Assembly (NCBI RefSeq): GCF_019195455.1 | Contig: NZ_JAIMBW010000001.1 | Span: 3,872,001 to 3,936,000 of the forward strand | Origin: Gymnodinialimonas phycosphaerae | GTDB lineage: Bacteria > Pseudomonadota > Alphaproteobacteria > Rhodobacterales > Rhodobacteraceae | Reading direction: 5' to 3' | Length of the DNA stretch: 64,000 bases | Shown: positions 15,910-25,033 of the stretch, in pieces | How the letters are laid out: every line of letters begins with the position of its first letter | How positions within the stretch are numbered: position 1 is the stretch's first letter | The notes under the pieces: model-generated | Seen by the model: the letters and a program-made list of their open reading frames with translations, nothing else | What the model was told of the DNA's origin: nothing | Databases searched by the model: none | Program-made: the position numbers and the translations under genes

Positions 15910-15954
15910 ACAGTTCCCCCTGAATGGATCGCGATGTGTGGTTTGATTAGGGTA

Positions 15955-15982
15955 TGTATACCGACACGGGGGTTAATGTCCA
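15955..15982 (-). promoter_or_regulatory. Candidate promoter for the small basic protein
   Basis: TGGACA (complement of 15977-15982) and TATACA (complement of 15955-15960) with a 16-base spacer, in an AT-rich stretch about 45 bases upstream of the ATG at 15909. Confidence 0.4.
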
Positions 15983-16052
15983 GTTAACGCCCGGACGGCT
16001 GCAACAGGGTTTCGCAACGTTACGGATCAGCGCCCTTCCGTCCGGCCCGCGC

Positions 16053-16139
16053 CACGTCCTTGCAAGGACGTGCGGAGGCTCTTGCAAGAGCCTACTTCAG
16101 ACCCTTTGAAAGGTCTGTACAGGCTTTTGCAAAAGCCTG
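16053..16139. repeat. Array of four consecutive short palindromes after trpS
   Basis: Four dyads follow one another with 2-4 base gaps. CACGTCCTTGCAAGGACGTG (16053-16072) is perfect. AGGCTCTTGCAAGAGCCT (16076-16093) is perfect. CAGACCCTTTGAAAGGTCTG (16098-16117) has one mismatch. CAGGCTTTTGCAAAAGCCTG (16120-16139) is perfect. Three have TTGCAA at the centre. The array ends 8 bases from the trpS stop codon at 16148. The arms differ in sequence while the centre is kept, so the structure, not the sequence, repeats. It may terminate or stabilise the trpS message. Confidence 0.85.
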
Positions 16140-16147
16140 ATGTGGCG

Positions 16148-17173
16148 CTAGCTGCGAAGCATGCCGATAATGTCGTAGGTCTTCTCCAGGATCGGCACGG
16201 TGATCTCGCGCGCGCGCGCGGCACCGCGGCCCAGGATGCGGTCGATTTCGGCGGGGTCGTCCATCAGGCGGGACATCTCGGATGATATTGGCGACAGCTT
16301 GGCCACCGCGAGATCCGCCAAAGCCACCTTGAAGTGGCCGAACATGGCGCCAGCGTGCTCATCCAGCACCGCTTGCGGGGTAATATCGGCCAGCGCGGCG
16401 TATATATTCACCAGGTTGCGGGCGTCGGGACGCTCGGACAGGCCATCCACCGCATCGGGTAGGGGATCGGGGTCCGTCTTGGCCTTGCGGATCTTCTTGG
16501 CGATCGCATCCGCGTCGTCGGTCATGTTGATGCGCGTCTTCTCAACCGGATCGGACTTCGACATCTTCTTGGTGCCATCCTGCAGGTTCATCACGCGGGT
16601 CGCAGCCCCCTCGATCACCGGTTCGGTGATAGGAAAGAAGTCCACGCCGTAGTCGTGGTTGAACTTCGCGGCGATGTCGCGCGTCAGTTCAAGATGCTGT
16701 TTCTGGTCATCGCCCACGGGTACATGGGTGGCGTGATAAACCAGAATATCGGCGGCCATCAGGGCAGGGTAGGCGAAAAGGCCAAGCGAGGCCCCTTCGG
16801 CGTCCTTGCCGCTTTTGTCCTTCCACTGGGTCATGCGACCCATCCAGCCCATGCGCGCGACGCAGTTGAAGATCCACGCCAGTTGCGCGTGCTCGGGGAC
16901 TTGGCTCTGGTTGATCAGAATGCTCTTCTCGGGGTCGATGCCCGAGGCGATGAAGCCAGCGCACAGCTCACGCGTGTTGTTGCGCAGCTCCTCTGGCGGC
17001 AAAAGGCGCGCGGTGATCGCGTGCAGGTCGACCATGCAATAGACCGTTTCATGGGTGCCGGCGTCCTGCATTTGTACGAAGCGTTTCATGGCGCCCAGAT
17101 AGTTGCCAAGGGTCAGCCCGCCCGAGGGCTGGATGCCCGAAAAAACGCGGGGTTTGAACTGTGTCTCGGCCAT
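16148..17173 (-). CDS. trpS: Tryptophanyl-tRNA synthetase
   Basis: 341 residues, class I aminoacyl-tRNA synthetase. The HIGH-equivalent is within [15 protein letters not shown] and the KMSKS loop appears as KKMSKSDP (about residues 202-209). It charges tRNA-Trp. Length matches the bacterial enzyme (about 334). It is separated by about 100 bases from the divergent rhomboid-like gene. The unusual palindrome array at 16053-16139 lies immediately after its stop. No tryptophan leader or T-box is visible upstream. Confidence 0.95.
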   Translation of the reverse strand: MAETQFKPRVFSGIQPSGGLTLGNYLGAMKRFVQMQDAGTHETVYCMVDLHAITARLLPPEELRNNTRELCAGFIASGIDPEKSILINQSQVPEHAQLAWIFNCVARMGWMGRMTQWKDKSGKDAEGASLGLFAYPALMAADILVYHATHVPVGDDQKQHLELTRDIAAKFNHDYGVDFFPITEPVIEGAATRVMNLQDGTKKMSKSDPVEKTRINMTDDADAIAKKIRKAKTDPDPLPDAVDGLSERPDARNLVNIYAALADITPQAVLDEHAGAMFGHFKVALADLAVAKLSPISSEMSRLMDDPAEIDRILGRGAARAREITVPILEKTYDIIGMLRS

Positions 17174-17269
17174 TGGTGTCGTCCTTCAAACGTGTCGGCC
17201 CCACTGGCCATTCGGCGCTGACGGGCTTACCCATGGGGGCAACTTTCGTCAACCGAGGGCAGAGCGACC

Positions 17270-17953
17270 ATGGATCAGAACAACGTCTCGCCATTCAACG
17301 CGCTTCCGCCCGTTGTCGTCGCCCTCGCGGTGGTGATCTTCGGGCTGGAACTGATGTTCCAGGCCGCCACGGCGGGCATGCTTGGTGGGCAGGGCGGCAT
17401 CGGCTGGCGCCTGGCGGCGATCCAGGATTACGCGGTTCTCAATGCCGTGTGGGACTGGATGATCGACACCGGCCAATTCCCGGCCGAGCATCTGGTGCGT
17501 TTCATCGCCTATCCGCTGATCCACGGCAGCTTTCTGCACGCCGCCATGGTTGTGGTCTTCATCCTGGCCCTCGGCAAATTGGTGGCTGAGGTCTATTCGG
17601 TCTTGGCCTTCCTGGCGGTGTTCTGGATCTCGGCGATCATGGGGGCGCTGGGATTTGTGGTGTTCATGGACAGCGATTACCCGTTGGTTGGGGGATACCC
17701 CGGCGTCTACGGTCTGATTGGGGCCTTCACCTTCCTGATGTGGATGCGGGCCGAGGCCCAGGGGGCGGGCCAGATGAGGGCCTTTGCCCTGATCGCCGCG
17801 CTTTTGGGTATCCAGCTTCTGTTTGGCCTGTTGAACGGAGAGTTCGGCAGCGTGGTTGCCGATTTCTCGGGTTTTGTGGCGGGTCTTGTCCTGTCGTTCA
17901 TTGTCAGCCCCGGAGGATGGGGCAGGTTGCTGGCGCGGATGCGGCAGCGTTGA
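17270..17953 (+). CDS. Rhomboid-fold membrane protein lacking the catalytic dyad
   Basis: 227 residues with six or more hydrophobic helices in a rhomboid arrangement. HGSFLHAAMVVVFILALG (His85, His90) matches the HxxxxHxxxN loop, and GGYPGVYGLIGAF corresponds to the GxSGxxxG active-site helix. The serine position is Pro144 (GYPG instead of GASG). The usual histidine in the AHxGG helix is Asp198 (ADFSGFVAG). It is therefore likely an inactive homologue that binds or guides membrane proteins and does not cleave them. ATG at 17270; the next gene starts 11 bases after its stop, with a good ribosome-binding site. Confidence 0.8.
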   Translation: MDQNNVSPFNALPPVVVALAVVIFGLELMFQAATAGMLGGQGGIGWRLAAIQDYAVLNAVWDWMIDTGQFPAEHLVRFIAYPLIHGSFLHAAMVVVFILALGKLVAEVYSVLAFLAVFWISAIMGALGFVVFMDSDYPLVGGYPGVYGLIGAFTFLMWMRAEAQGAGQMRAFALIAALLGIQLLFGLLNGEFGSVVADFSGFVAGLVLSFIVSPGGWGRLLARMRQR

Positions 17954-17964
17954 AAGGAGCGCTT

Positions 17965-18384
17965 ATGAAACACATGGTGATTGCCGCGTTGGCGCTAATC
18001 TGCGCAGGCTCCGTGGCGGCGCAAGGTGCCGATGCCTTACGGGCGCAACTATCGGGTCAGGTGATGGCACTGCGAGGCTACGATAACGCGCAGCGTCCGA
18101 CCGGAGAGACCGTGCACATGCGCCTGTTCGATACCGGGGCGGCACGGATCCGGTTCAATGCTTTCGAGGGTGATGATCAACAAGAGGGCTGGGCCCTTTG
18201 GCGGGTCAACCCGCAGGGACCGTTCTGCACGACCTTCGCCACGCCCAACGGGCAGGGGGTCTTGCGCGCGACGGAAGCTGAAGACTGCCTCGACATCGCG
18301 GTGCGCGGTAATACCGTTGGCCTGAACTTCTATGGCAGCACAGGCAATCTGGATCGCTACTCGGTCAGATTGCGGCCGATGTAG
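17965..18384 (+). CDS. Small exported hypothetical protein
   Basis: 139 residues with a clear Sec signal peptide (MKHMVIAALALICAGSVAAQ, cleavage near AQ/GA). The mature part is beta-rich, with two cysteines (FCTTF and EDCLDI) that could form a disulfide, and ends in SVRLRPM. AAGGAG at 17954-17959 is 5 bases from the ATG. It is co-transcribed with the inactive rhomboid and converges on murJ with a 4-base gap. Family not recognised; periplasmic location is the only safe statement. Confidence 0.75.
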   Translation: MKHMVIAALALICAGSVAAQGADALRAQLSGQVMALRGYDNAQRPTGETVHMRLFDTGAARIRFNAFEGDDQQEGWALWRVNPQGPFCTTFATPNGQGVLRATEAEDCLDIAVRGNTVGLNFYGSTGNLDRYSVRLRPM

Positions 18385-18388
18385 GCGC

Positions 18389-20014
18389 TCAGCGGCCCCG
18401 CATCGTGCTGCGTAACTCGCGCAGGCTGAACGCGCCGAAAAGTCGCGCGAAGCCGAAGTAGCTGCCGATGCCAAGCGCCACCAAGAGGGCCAGCGCGACG
18501 TAGCGCAGGCCCGGCTCGCCCAGGAAAGGTCCGATCAGGATTTCGCTTAGCACCAGCACCGCGCCCATGGCGATGGCGGCGGCGCAGATGCGCCAGATGC
18601 GGGCGCGGAAACGGTCATCGAATTGCGCCACATCCCCAAGGTCTGCGCGGCCTTTTGACAACAGCGCCACCATGATCCACGCCGCAACGGTCGTGCCGAT
18701 CGCCGCCCCCAGAAAACCGATGGCCGAGGCCAGCCCGATCGCTACAACGGCGTTCACCACCATGGCCACCAGCGCAAACCGGAACGGGCTGCGGGTGTCT
18801 TCGCGGGCAAAATAGACCGGTTGCAGCACCTTTTGCAGAACGAAAGCGGGCAGACCCACGGCGTAGACCGTGAGGGCCAGCGCGGTGGAGGCGGTGTCGT
18901 CTGCCGTGAATTCTCCGCGCTGGAACAGGACCGAAACCAGCGGCACCGGGATCACCATCAACGCGACAGCGGCGGGGATGGTGAGGGCCAGGGCAAGCTC
19001 TCCGGCGCGCGACAGGGCGTGGCGTCCGCCCTCATCGTCGCCCGCGCGCAGGCGGCGCGAGAGGTCGGGCAGCAGCACGATGCCGATCGCGATGCCCACG
19101 ACGCCCAAGGGCAACTGATACAGCCGGTCGGCGAACGACAGCCACGCGATGGCACCGTCAAAGAAGCTGGCGACCTGACGGCCGACCAGAAGGTTCACCT
19201 GCACCACACCGCCTGCCAGCATGGCGGGCAGGGCGATAGCGGCCAGTTTGCGCATGTCCGGCGTCAGGCGCGGCAAGCGAGGCCGGATGGTATAGCCCGC
19301 GCGCCACGCGGAAAACCAGACCAGCGCCATTTGCGCCACGCCAGCAAGCGGCACCCCCCAAGACAATGCGCGCCCATAGGCCTCGGCGGGGTCGATGATA
19401 TTGGTCATCTTACCGTCGGGCGCGGTCCAGTAGACGGCCAACATGGCGCTGACCAGAATGATGTTGAGCAGGATCGGCGCGGCGGCGGCGGCGGCAAAGC
19501 GTCCGATGGCATTCAGCATGCCCGAGAACAGCGCCGCGAGGGAGATGAAGAGGATGTAGACGAAGGCGATGCGGCCAAAATCGACGGCCAGCGTAAACCG
19601 CTCATCCCCCGCGAAGCCGCTGGCCATGGCCAAGACCAGCCACGGCATGGCCAATTGTGCGACCAGGGTCAGCACGATCAGGACTGCAGCCAGCCCCGAA
19701 AAGGCGTCCTGCGCGAAGGGTTCCGCGTCATCCTCGCCCTCCACCTTCTTGGAGAACATCGGCACGAAGGCGGTGTTGAACGCGCCCTCCGCAAAGAAGC
19801 GGCGAAACATGTTGGGCAGCGAAAACGCAACAAGGAATGCCTGGGCGACCGGGCCGGATCCCAGGAACGCCGCGATCAGGATGTCGCGCACGAAGCCGAG
19901 GATGCGGCTGGCCATGGTCCAGAAGCCTACGGTGAAGAAGCCCGCGATCAGACGAATGGGTGCGGGCGATTTCGGGGGCGGAGGAGGGGCGTGGAAGGGG
20001 TCGGTTTCGCTCAT
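18389..20014 (-). CDS. murJ: Lipid II flippase MurJ (MviN family)
   Basis: 541 residues with about 14 hydrophobic helices. MviN landmarks include SRILGFVRDILIAAFLGSGPVAQAFLVAFSLPNMFRRFFAEGAFNTAFVP near the N-terminus, the most conserved part of the family. It moves lipid-linked peptidoglycan precursor across the inner membrane. The start overlaps the glnD stop by 4 bases, so the two are coupled; glnD-murJ is a common alphaproteobacterial order. A cytosolic Pro-rich N-terminal tail of about 20 residues precedes the first helix. Confidence 0.95.
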   Translation of the reverse strand: MSETDPFHAPPPPPKSPAPIRLIAGFFTVGFWTMASRILGFVRDILIAAFLGSGPVAQAFLVAFSLPNMFRRFFAEGAFNTAFVPMFSKKVEGEDDAEPFAQDAFSGLAAVLIVLTLVAQLAMPWLVLAMASGFAGDERFTLAVDFGRIAFVYILFISLAALFSGMLNAIGRFAAAAAAPILLNIILVSAMLAVYWTAPDGKMTNIIDPAEAYGRALSWGVPLAGVAQMALVWFSAWRAGYTIRPRLPRLTPDMRKLAAIALPAMLAGGVVQVNLLVGRQVASFFDGAIAWLSFADRLYQLPLGVVGIAIGIVLLPDLSRRLRAGDDEGGRHALSRAGELALALTIPAAVALMVIPVPLVSVLFQRGEFTADDTASTALALTVYAVGLPAFVLQKVLQPVYFAREDTRSPFRFALVAMVVNAVVAIGLASAIGFLGAAIGTTVAAWIMVALLSKGRADLGDVAQFDDRFRARIWRICAAAIAMGAVLVLSEILIGPFLGEPGLRYVALALLVALGIGSYFGFARLFGAFSLRELRSTMRGR

Positions 20015-22854
20015 GCGCCGGCCCGTTCCGCGACCCGCACGATAGCGTCCCGCAACTTGCGCTCAAGCGCGTCGCGCTTTCCTTCGGAGTGCAGTTTCAG
20101 GCCGAACATGTCCTTGACGTAGAAGGTGTCCACGACCTGCACGCCATATGTGGCGATCGTGGCCGAGGCGATGTAGATATTCGAAGCGGCCAGGGTCTTT
20201 GTCAGGTCATAGAGCAGGCCGGGGCGGTCGCGGGTATCGACCTCGATGATCGTGTAGATCTCGGACCCTTCGTTGTCGAAGGTGATCGTGGTGGGCACGT
20301 TGAAGGGCCGTTCGCGTTTCTTGATCTTGTCGCGCTTCTCCATCGCTTCGGAGGTGACAACTTCACCCTTGAGCGTCTTGCGGATCATCGTTGTCAGGCG
20401 CGGCAGGCGGGTTTTCTCGTAGGGGTGGCCGTCGCGGTCCTGCACCCAGAAGACGGCCGTCGCGTAGCCGTCCTTGGAGGTGAACGTCCGGGCGTCGACG
20501 ACATTGGCCCCCACGAGGCTGAGCGCGCCCGCAAGGCGGCAGAAGATGCCGGGGTGATCGGCCAAGGCGAAACAGACCCGCGTCGCGTCGCGGTCGGCGT
20601 CCTGCTTGGTGTCGATCTTGATCTCATCATCCTTGAGGGTGCTGAGCATCTTGGCGAAAGTGACCTGCGTGGGCAGGTCGAGCCCCTGCCAATAGGGGCC
20701 GTAGTGGCGGTCCACCTCGGTCTTGATCGCGGATTTCTTCCAATCAGCCAGCGCTTCGCGAAGGGCCTTCTTGGCCTCGCCCTCCAACTGCTCGCGGTTG
20801 AGGTCCTCCAGCCCGGTTTCCAGCGCCATCGCGGTGGAGCGGTGAAGCGAACGCAGAAGCGTCGCCTTCCAGTTGTTCCATGTATTCGGCCCGACACCAC
20901 GGATGTCGCAGACCGTCAGGACCGTCAGCAGATCAAGGCGCTCGCGGGTTTTTACCGCCTTGGCAAAGTCGCGCACGGTGCGCGGATCCGCGATGTCGCG
21001 TTTCTGGGCCATGTCGGACATCAGCAGGTGGTAGCGGACCAGCCATTCGACGGTGTCGCATTCCGCGGGTTTCAGGCCGAGACGGGGGCAGATCACGCGG
21101 GCCATGCGGGCGCCCAGGATCGAATGATCCTCGTTCCGGCCCTTGCCGATATCATGCAGCAGGCAGGCCAGGAACAGAACCTTCCGGTTCACACCCCGCT
21201 TCAGGATGCCCGAGACCAGCGGCAGCTCTTCCAGCAATTCCTCGCGCTCGATCTGGGCCAGGGTGGAGACGACCTGGATCGTATGCTCGTCCACGGTATA
21301 GCTGTGATACATGTTGAACTGCATCATCGCCACGATCGGCGCGAATTCCGGCATGAAAGCCGATAGAACCCCCAGTTCGTTCATCCGGCGCAGGCCCCGT
21401 TCGGGGTTGCCGTGTTTCAGCATTAGATCGAGGAAGATGCGGTTGGCTTCGCGGTCCAAGCGCATCTCATCGGTGATCAGATCCAGCCGCGCCGTCGCCT
21501 CACGCATGGCGTTGGGGTGGATCAGGTAACCGGTGCGCAGGCCTTCCTCGAACAGCCGCAGGATGTTGAGGGGATCGGTGAAGAACGCCTCCGGGTCCGC
21601 GATGTCGAGCCGGTTTTGCGACACGACATACCCCGGTTTCAGCTTCTTGCGGCGGGTGCGCCCGCGCAGGAACCCGAAGATGGCGGGCGCCTGCTTGACG
21701 TGGCGGGCCTCCAGTCCGGTCAGGAAGATCCGCGTCAGCTCGCCGACCTTGGTGGCGTGGCGGAAGTAGTCCTGCATGAAATGTTCGACCGCGCGGCGGC
21801 CGGAATGGTCCTCGTAGCCCAGACGCTCGGCCACCTCGACCTGCATATCGAACGACAGCAGGTCCTGGGCGCGTCCGGCGATCAGATGCAGATGGCAGCG
21901 CACTGCCCAAAGGAACCGTTCGGCGGCGTCGAAGGCGGCGAATTCTTCCGGGCGGAACACGTTCAGCGCCACCAGTTCGGCGGCTTTCACGACGCCATGT
22001 TCATACTTCGCGATCCAGTAGAGCGTTTGCAGATCCCGCAGGCCGCCTTTGCCCTCTTTAACGTTCGGTTCGAGCATATAGCGCTGGCCGCCCTGTTTCT
22101 TGTGGCGGTTGGTACGCTCTTCCAACTTGGCTTCGATGAATTCGCCGGTGGTGCCATCGAACAACTGTGCGCGCAGGGTCTCTTGCAACTCGGCCGAGAG
22201 GGACGCGTCACCACTGAGGTGGCGCATCTCCAGGAAGGTCGTGCGGATCGTGTAGTCCTCTCGCCCCAGACGCAGGCAATCTTTGATCGTGCGCGAGGAA
22301 TGGCCGACCTTCAGGCGCAGATCCCACAGCATGTAGAGCGTGGACTCGATGATGCTTTCGACCTTCCCGGTGACTTTCCAGGGCGTCAGGAACAGCAGGT
22401 CCACGTCCGAGGAGGGGGCCATTTCGGCACGCCCATAGCCGCCGACGGCGAGTACGGCGATACGCTCGGCTTCGGACTGGATGTTGGTGGGGTGCAGGTA
22501 GGTCGTCGCGATCCGCAGGACCTCGGTGACGAGGGCGTCGGTCAGAAAAGCATAGGACCGTGTGGCGCGGCGCGCGGCGAGGGGCTGCGCGGCGACGGCC
22601 TGGGCAAGGGCGGCACGGCCCTGATCCTGCGCGAGGCTTAGCTCGGCGACAGTGGCGGCACGGATCGCGGAAGGGTCACTGGCCTCGGCGCAGGCCGCGT
22701 CGAGGCGGGCGGCCAGGGCCGGTTGGTTGACGATCTCCTCTTCGGGCAACAGGAGCGTGCCCGGAGAGGATGCGGCGGAGAGGCGTGGGTTTGGTCTTTG
22801 GTCCCGGTCAGAGACCGGCACCGCCAAGGCGTCTAGGGGCAGGGTCAATGACAC
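20011..22854 (-). CDS. glnD: [Protein-PII] uridylyltransferase / uridylyl-removing enzyme
   Basis: 947 residues with the full GlnD architecture. The nucleotidyltransferase motif is GGYGRAEMAPSSDVDLLFL (about residues 135-153), followed by a GlnE-like linker, the HD domain with HDIGKGRNEDHS (about 570), and two C-terminal ACT domains that sense glutamine. It uridylylates PII proteins under nitrogen limitation and deuridylylates them when glutamine is high. The N-terminal 60 residues are less conserved. It overlaps the end of the upstream lipoprotein gene by 47 bases, so a later start is possible but would lose little. Confidence 0.95.
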   Translation of the reverse strand: MSLTLPLDALAVPVSDRDQRPNPRLSAASSPGTLLLPEEEIVNQPALAARLDAACAEASDPSAIRAATVAELSLAQDQGRAALAQAVAAQPLAARRATRSYAFLTDALVTEVLRIATTYLHPTNIQSEAERIAVLAVGGYGRAEMAPSSDVDLLFLTPWKVTGKVESIIESTLYMLWDLRLKVGHSSRTIKDCLRLGREDYTIRTTFLEMRHLSGDASLSAELQETLRAQLFDGTTGEFIEAKLEERTNRHKKQGGQRYMLEPNVKEGKGGLRDLQTLYWIAKYEHGVVKAAELVALNVFRPEEFAAFDAAERFLWAVRCHLHLIAGRAQDLLSFDMQVEVAERLGYEDHSGRRAVEHFMQDYFRHATKVGELTRIFLTGLEARHVKQAPAIFGFLRGRTRRKKLKPGYVVSQNRLDIADPEAFFTDPLNILRLFEEGLRTGYLIHPNAMREATARLDLITDEMRLDREANRIFLDLMLKHGNPERGLRRMNELGVLSAFMPEFAPIVAMMQFNMYHSYTVDEHTIQVVSTLAQIEREELLEELPLVSGILKRGVNRKVLFLACLLHDIGKGRNEDHSILGARMARVICPRLGLKPAECDTVEWLVRYHLLMSDMAQKRDIADPRTVRDFAKAVKTRERLDLLTVLTVCDIRGVGPNTWNNWKATLLRSLHRSTAMALETGLEDLNREQLEGEAKKALREALADWKKSAIKTEVDRHYGPYWQGLDLPTQVTFAKMLSTLKDDEIKIDTKQDADRDATRVCFALADHPGIFCRLAGALSLVGANVVDARTFTSKDGYATAVFWVQDRDGHPYEKTRLPRLTTMIRKTLKGEVVTSEAMEKRDKIKKRERPFNVPTTITFDNEGSEIYTIIEVDTRDRPGLLYDLTKTLAASNIYIASATIATYGVQVVDTFYVKDMFGLKLHSEGKRDALERKLRDAIVRVAERAGA

Positions 22855-23977
22855 TCACCTGTTGGTTGACGATCTCGGCCACGGCCAATGCGCGCTCGAT
22901 TGTGCCATCGTTGAGGAAGCGGAACACGCCGCTTGCCCCGTCGATCTGGCCTGCAGCGACCAGATCGGCCGCGCCCATACGGCCCGAGGGGGCCGCCGCG
23001 GCGATGGCGCGGATCGCGTCATAGCCAAGCCCCCCCAGGGAATGGGGGGCATCGCCATTGGCGGCGGCATAACGGCTGTTGAATGCGCCCGTGGCAGAGG
23101 GGTCGGGCAGGGTGAACCAGCCGCCCTGCAGGCCCGAGAATTCAAGCGTCGCAGGCGGAATGTCCCAGCGCGTCAGACCCATCATCTGGACCGAGGAAGT
23201 GTTGAGCCCGTTCTCGGGCAGCAGCTGCGCAAACAGCGGCAAGGCGCCGGCGCTGTCCGAGGTCAGCAGCACGGCGTTGGCGCCATTGTCGCCCACGGCC
23301 GAGGTCACTTGCGGAACCACGTTCACGACGCCAACCTGGCTGAACTCGTAGGGAATGGTGGCGGAAATGGTGGCGCCGGAGCGGGTGGCAGCGGTGCGCA
23401 CGGCGTCGCGGGCGACTTCGCCCGCAAGGTTGCTGGCGTGTACCAGAACGATGTTTCCCCGGCCCTGGCGAGCCGAATAGCCCACGATGCGGTTGGCGGT
23501 GTTAGCGAAGGTATAGCCAAGGACCAGCACGTTGCCGCCCGCGATTTCCGTGTTGTTGGAGAAGCTGAGCACGGCCACGTTGGAGTTCGCAACAGCAACG
23601 CCCACAGCCGCAGCAGCGTCCGAGCGAAGCGGCCCGACGATGACGTCGGCCCCGGCTGAAACCGCTTCTTGCGCGCGGGTGGCGGCGGTGGCGGCATTGC
23701 CAGCCGTGTCGTAGACGGTGATTTCAATGGTCGCGTTGGCAGCCACATCCGCCGCGGCAAGGCGTGCGGCATTCTCCAGGCTGCGCGACAAGAGTGCGTC
23801 ACCGCCGCTGCCGCTCATGGGGAGAAGCATGGCGACCTGAACGGTTTGGCCAACACGGGGGCTGGTGCCCAGACCGATGGGGCCGCCGCCGATTTGGCAG
23901 GCTGTCAGGACCAAAGACAAAAGAAGGGCTATCAGGATGCGAGCTGGGTTGCGAAGAATGCTGAAACCGGAAACCAT
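22808..23977 (-). CDS. LpoA-like penicillin-binding protein activator (periplasmic-binding fold lipoprotein)
   Basis: 389 residues. A lipoprotein signal with lipobox LTAC (Cys about 26) is followed by a type I periplasmic-binding-protein fold resembling branched-chain amino-acid receptors and the C-terminal half of LpoA: VAMLLPMSGSGGDALLSRSLENAARLA, then ADVIVGPLRSD. In gammaproteobacteria LpoA stimulates PBP1A from the outer membrane. Alphaproteobacterial homologues lack the TPR half, as here. It lies next to rsmI on the opposite strand, as in many genomes. The ATG at 23977 is chosen because the signal peptide begins there. Confidence 0.82.
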   Translation of the reverse strand: MVSGFSILRNPARILIALLLSLVLTACQIGGGPIGLGTSPRVGQTVQVAMLLPMSGSGGDALLSRSLENAARLAAADVAANATIEITVYDTAGNAATAATRAQEAVSAGADVIVGPLRSDAAAAVGVAVANSNVAVLSFSNNTEIAGGNVLVLGYTFANTANRIVGYSARQGRGNIVLVHASNLAGEVARDAVRTAATRSGATISATIPYEFSQVGVVNVVPQVTSAVGDNGANAVLLTSDSAGALPLFAQLLPENGLNTSSVQMMGLTRWDIPPATLEFSGLQGGWFTLPDPSATGAFNSRYAAANGDAPHSLGGLGYDAIRAIAAAAPSGRMGAADLVAAGQIDGASGVFRFLNDGTIERALAVAEIVNQQVSVIDPAPRRLGGAGL

Positions 23978-24175
23978 AGGACAAAGGCCCTTCCCTTGAG
24001 GCGTATCAAATCTAGACGTGGCGGGAGGCCCGCGAATGCACGCTACGGCGAATAACCGTTCAAGTAAACGTGGCAGCCAGGGCTTAAGGGCCCTCAATTT
24101 GGCTAATGGACCGGATTGCCCTCTCGTGGCAATGGCGCAGTTCAAGCAAACGTCCTGTCAGGCGGAGGAACGCCC

Positions 24176-25033
24176 ATGAGCATGGCAGTTTCTGTGGCCC
24201 CGGGCCTTCACTTCGTCGCCACGCCGATCGGCTCGGCGCGCGACATCACGCTTCGGGCTTTGGATATCCTGCGCGCGGCGGACGTTATTGCTGCGGAAGA
24301 CACGCGCACAGCCCGTAAGTTAATGGAAATACACGGAATTCCGGTAAACGGCCGCCCGATGATTCCCTACCACGACCACAATGGAGCCGAGGCCCGCCCC
24401 CGCGTTCTGGGCGCCTTGGAGAAGGGTCTGTCCGTTGCCTACGTGTCCGAGGCGGGCACACCTTTGGTGGCTGACCCGGGATACCAACTGGGCCGCGCGG
24501 CGATTGACGCAGGCTTCCCGGTGTTTTCGGCTCCGGGTCCCTCGGCAGCACTGGCGGCCTTGACGGTCTCGGGGTTGGCGTCGGACCGGTTCATGTTCGT
24601 GGGCTTCGCCCCGACCCAAACCGGGGCCCGGGCGAAATGGATCAAGGGGCTGGATGCGGCGGGGGCCACGATCATTGCCTATGAAAGCCCGAAACGCGTT
24701 CACCGATTATTAGGTGAATTGTGCGAGGTGTTGGGGGATGATCGAGAGGTGGCAATTTGCCGGGAATTGACCAAACGCTTCGAAGAGGTTCTGCGCGGGA
24801 CCTGCGGGCAGGTCCGCGACCTGTTGCAGGACCGGGTATTGAAGGGCGAAATCGTGGTGGTGATTGGCCGCGCCGTGGCGCGGGCACCCTCGGCGCTGGA
24901 TTTGGAAGCGGCGTTGCTGGTGGCATTGCAGACGATGCCCCTGAAAGCGGCGTCCGCCCAAGTGGCGGAAGCGCTGGGGATGTCCAAACGCGACGTCTAC
25001 CAGATGGGATTGCAGCTGAAAAACGACGGCTGA
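24176..25033 (+). CDS. rsmI: 16S rRNA (cytidine1402-2'-O)-methyltransferase
   Basis: 285 residues of the tetrapyrrole-methylase-like fold. FVATPIGSARDITLRALDIL is at the start, AAEDTRTARKLM follows, and VSEAGTPLVADPGYQLGRAA is the SAM-binding signature. It 2'-O-methylates C1402 of 16S rRNA. GGAGG at 24164-24168 is 7 bases from the ATG. The stop codon overlaps the proposed CTG start of yraN (CTGA), and the rsmI-yraN-gshB order is widely kept in alphaproteobacteria. Confidence 0.95.
   Translation: MSMAVSVAPGLHFVATPIGSARDITLRALDILRAADVIAAEDTRTARKLMEIHGIPVNGRPMIPYHDHNGAEARPRVLGALEKGLSVAYVSEAGTPLVADPGYQLGRAAIDAGFPVFSAPGPSAALAALTVSGLASDRFMFVGFAPTQTGARAKWIKGLDAAGATIIAYESPKRVHRLLGELCEVLGDDREVAICRELTKRFEEVLRGTCGQVRDLLQDRVLKGEIVVVIGRAVARAPSALDLEAALLVALQTMPLKAASAQVAEALGMSKRDVYQMGLQLKNDG

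Noticed and set aside
16053..16139. Possible CRISPR-like array
   Set aside because: The four units are palindromes with differing arms and gaps of 2-4 bases. There are no constant repeats with spacers and no cas genes.
18821..20122. 433-codon open frame on the plus strand opposite murJ
   Set aside because: Highly charged low-complexity translation typical of a shadow of a membrane-protein gene.
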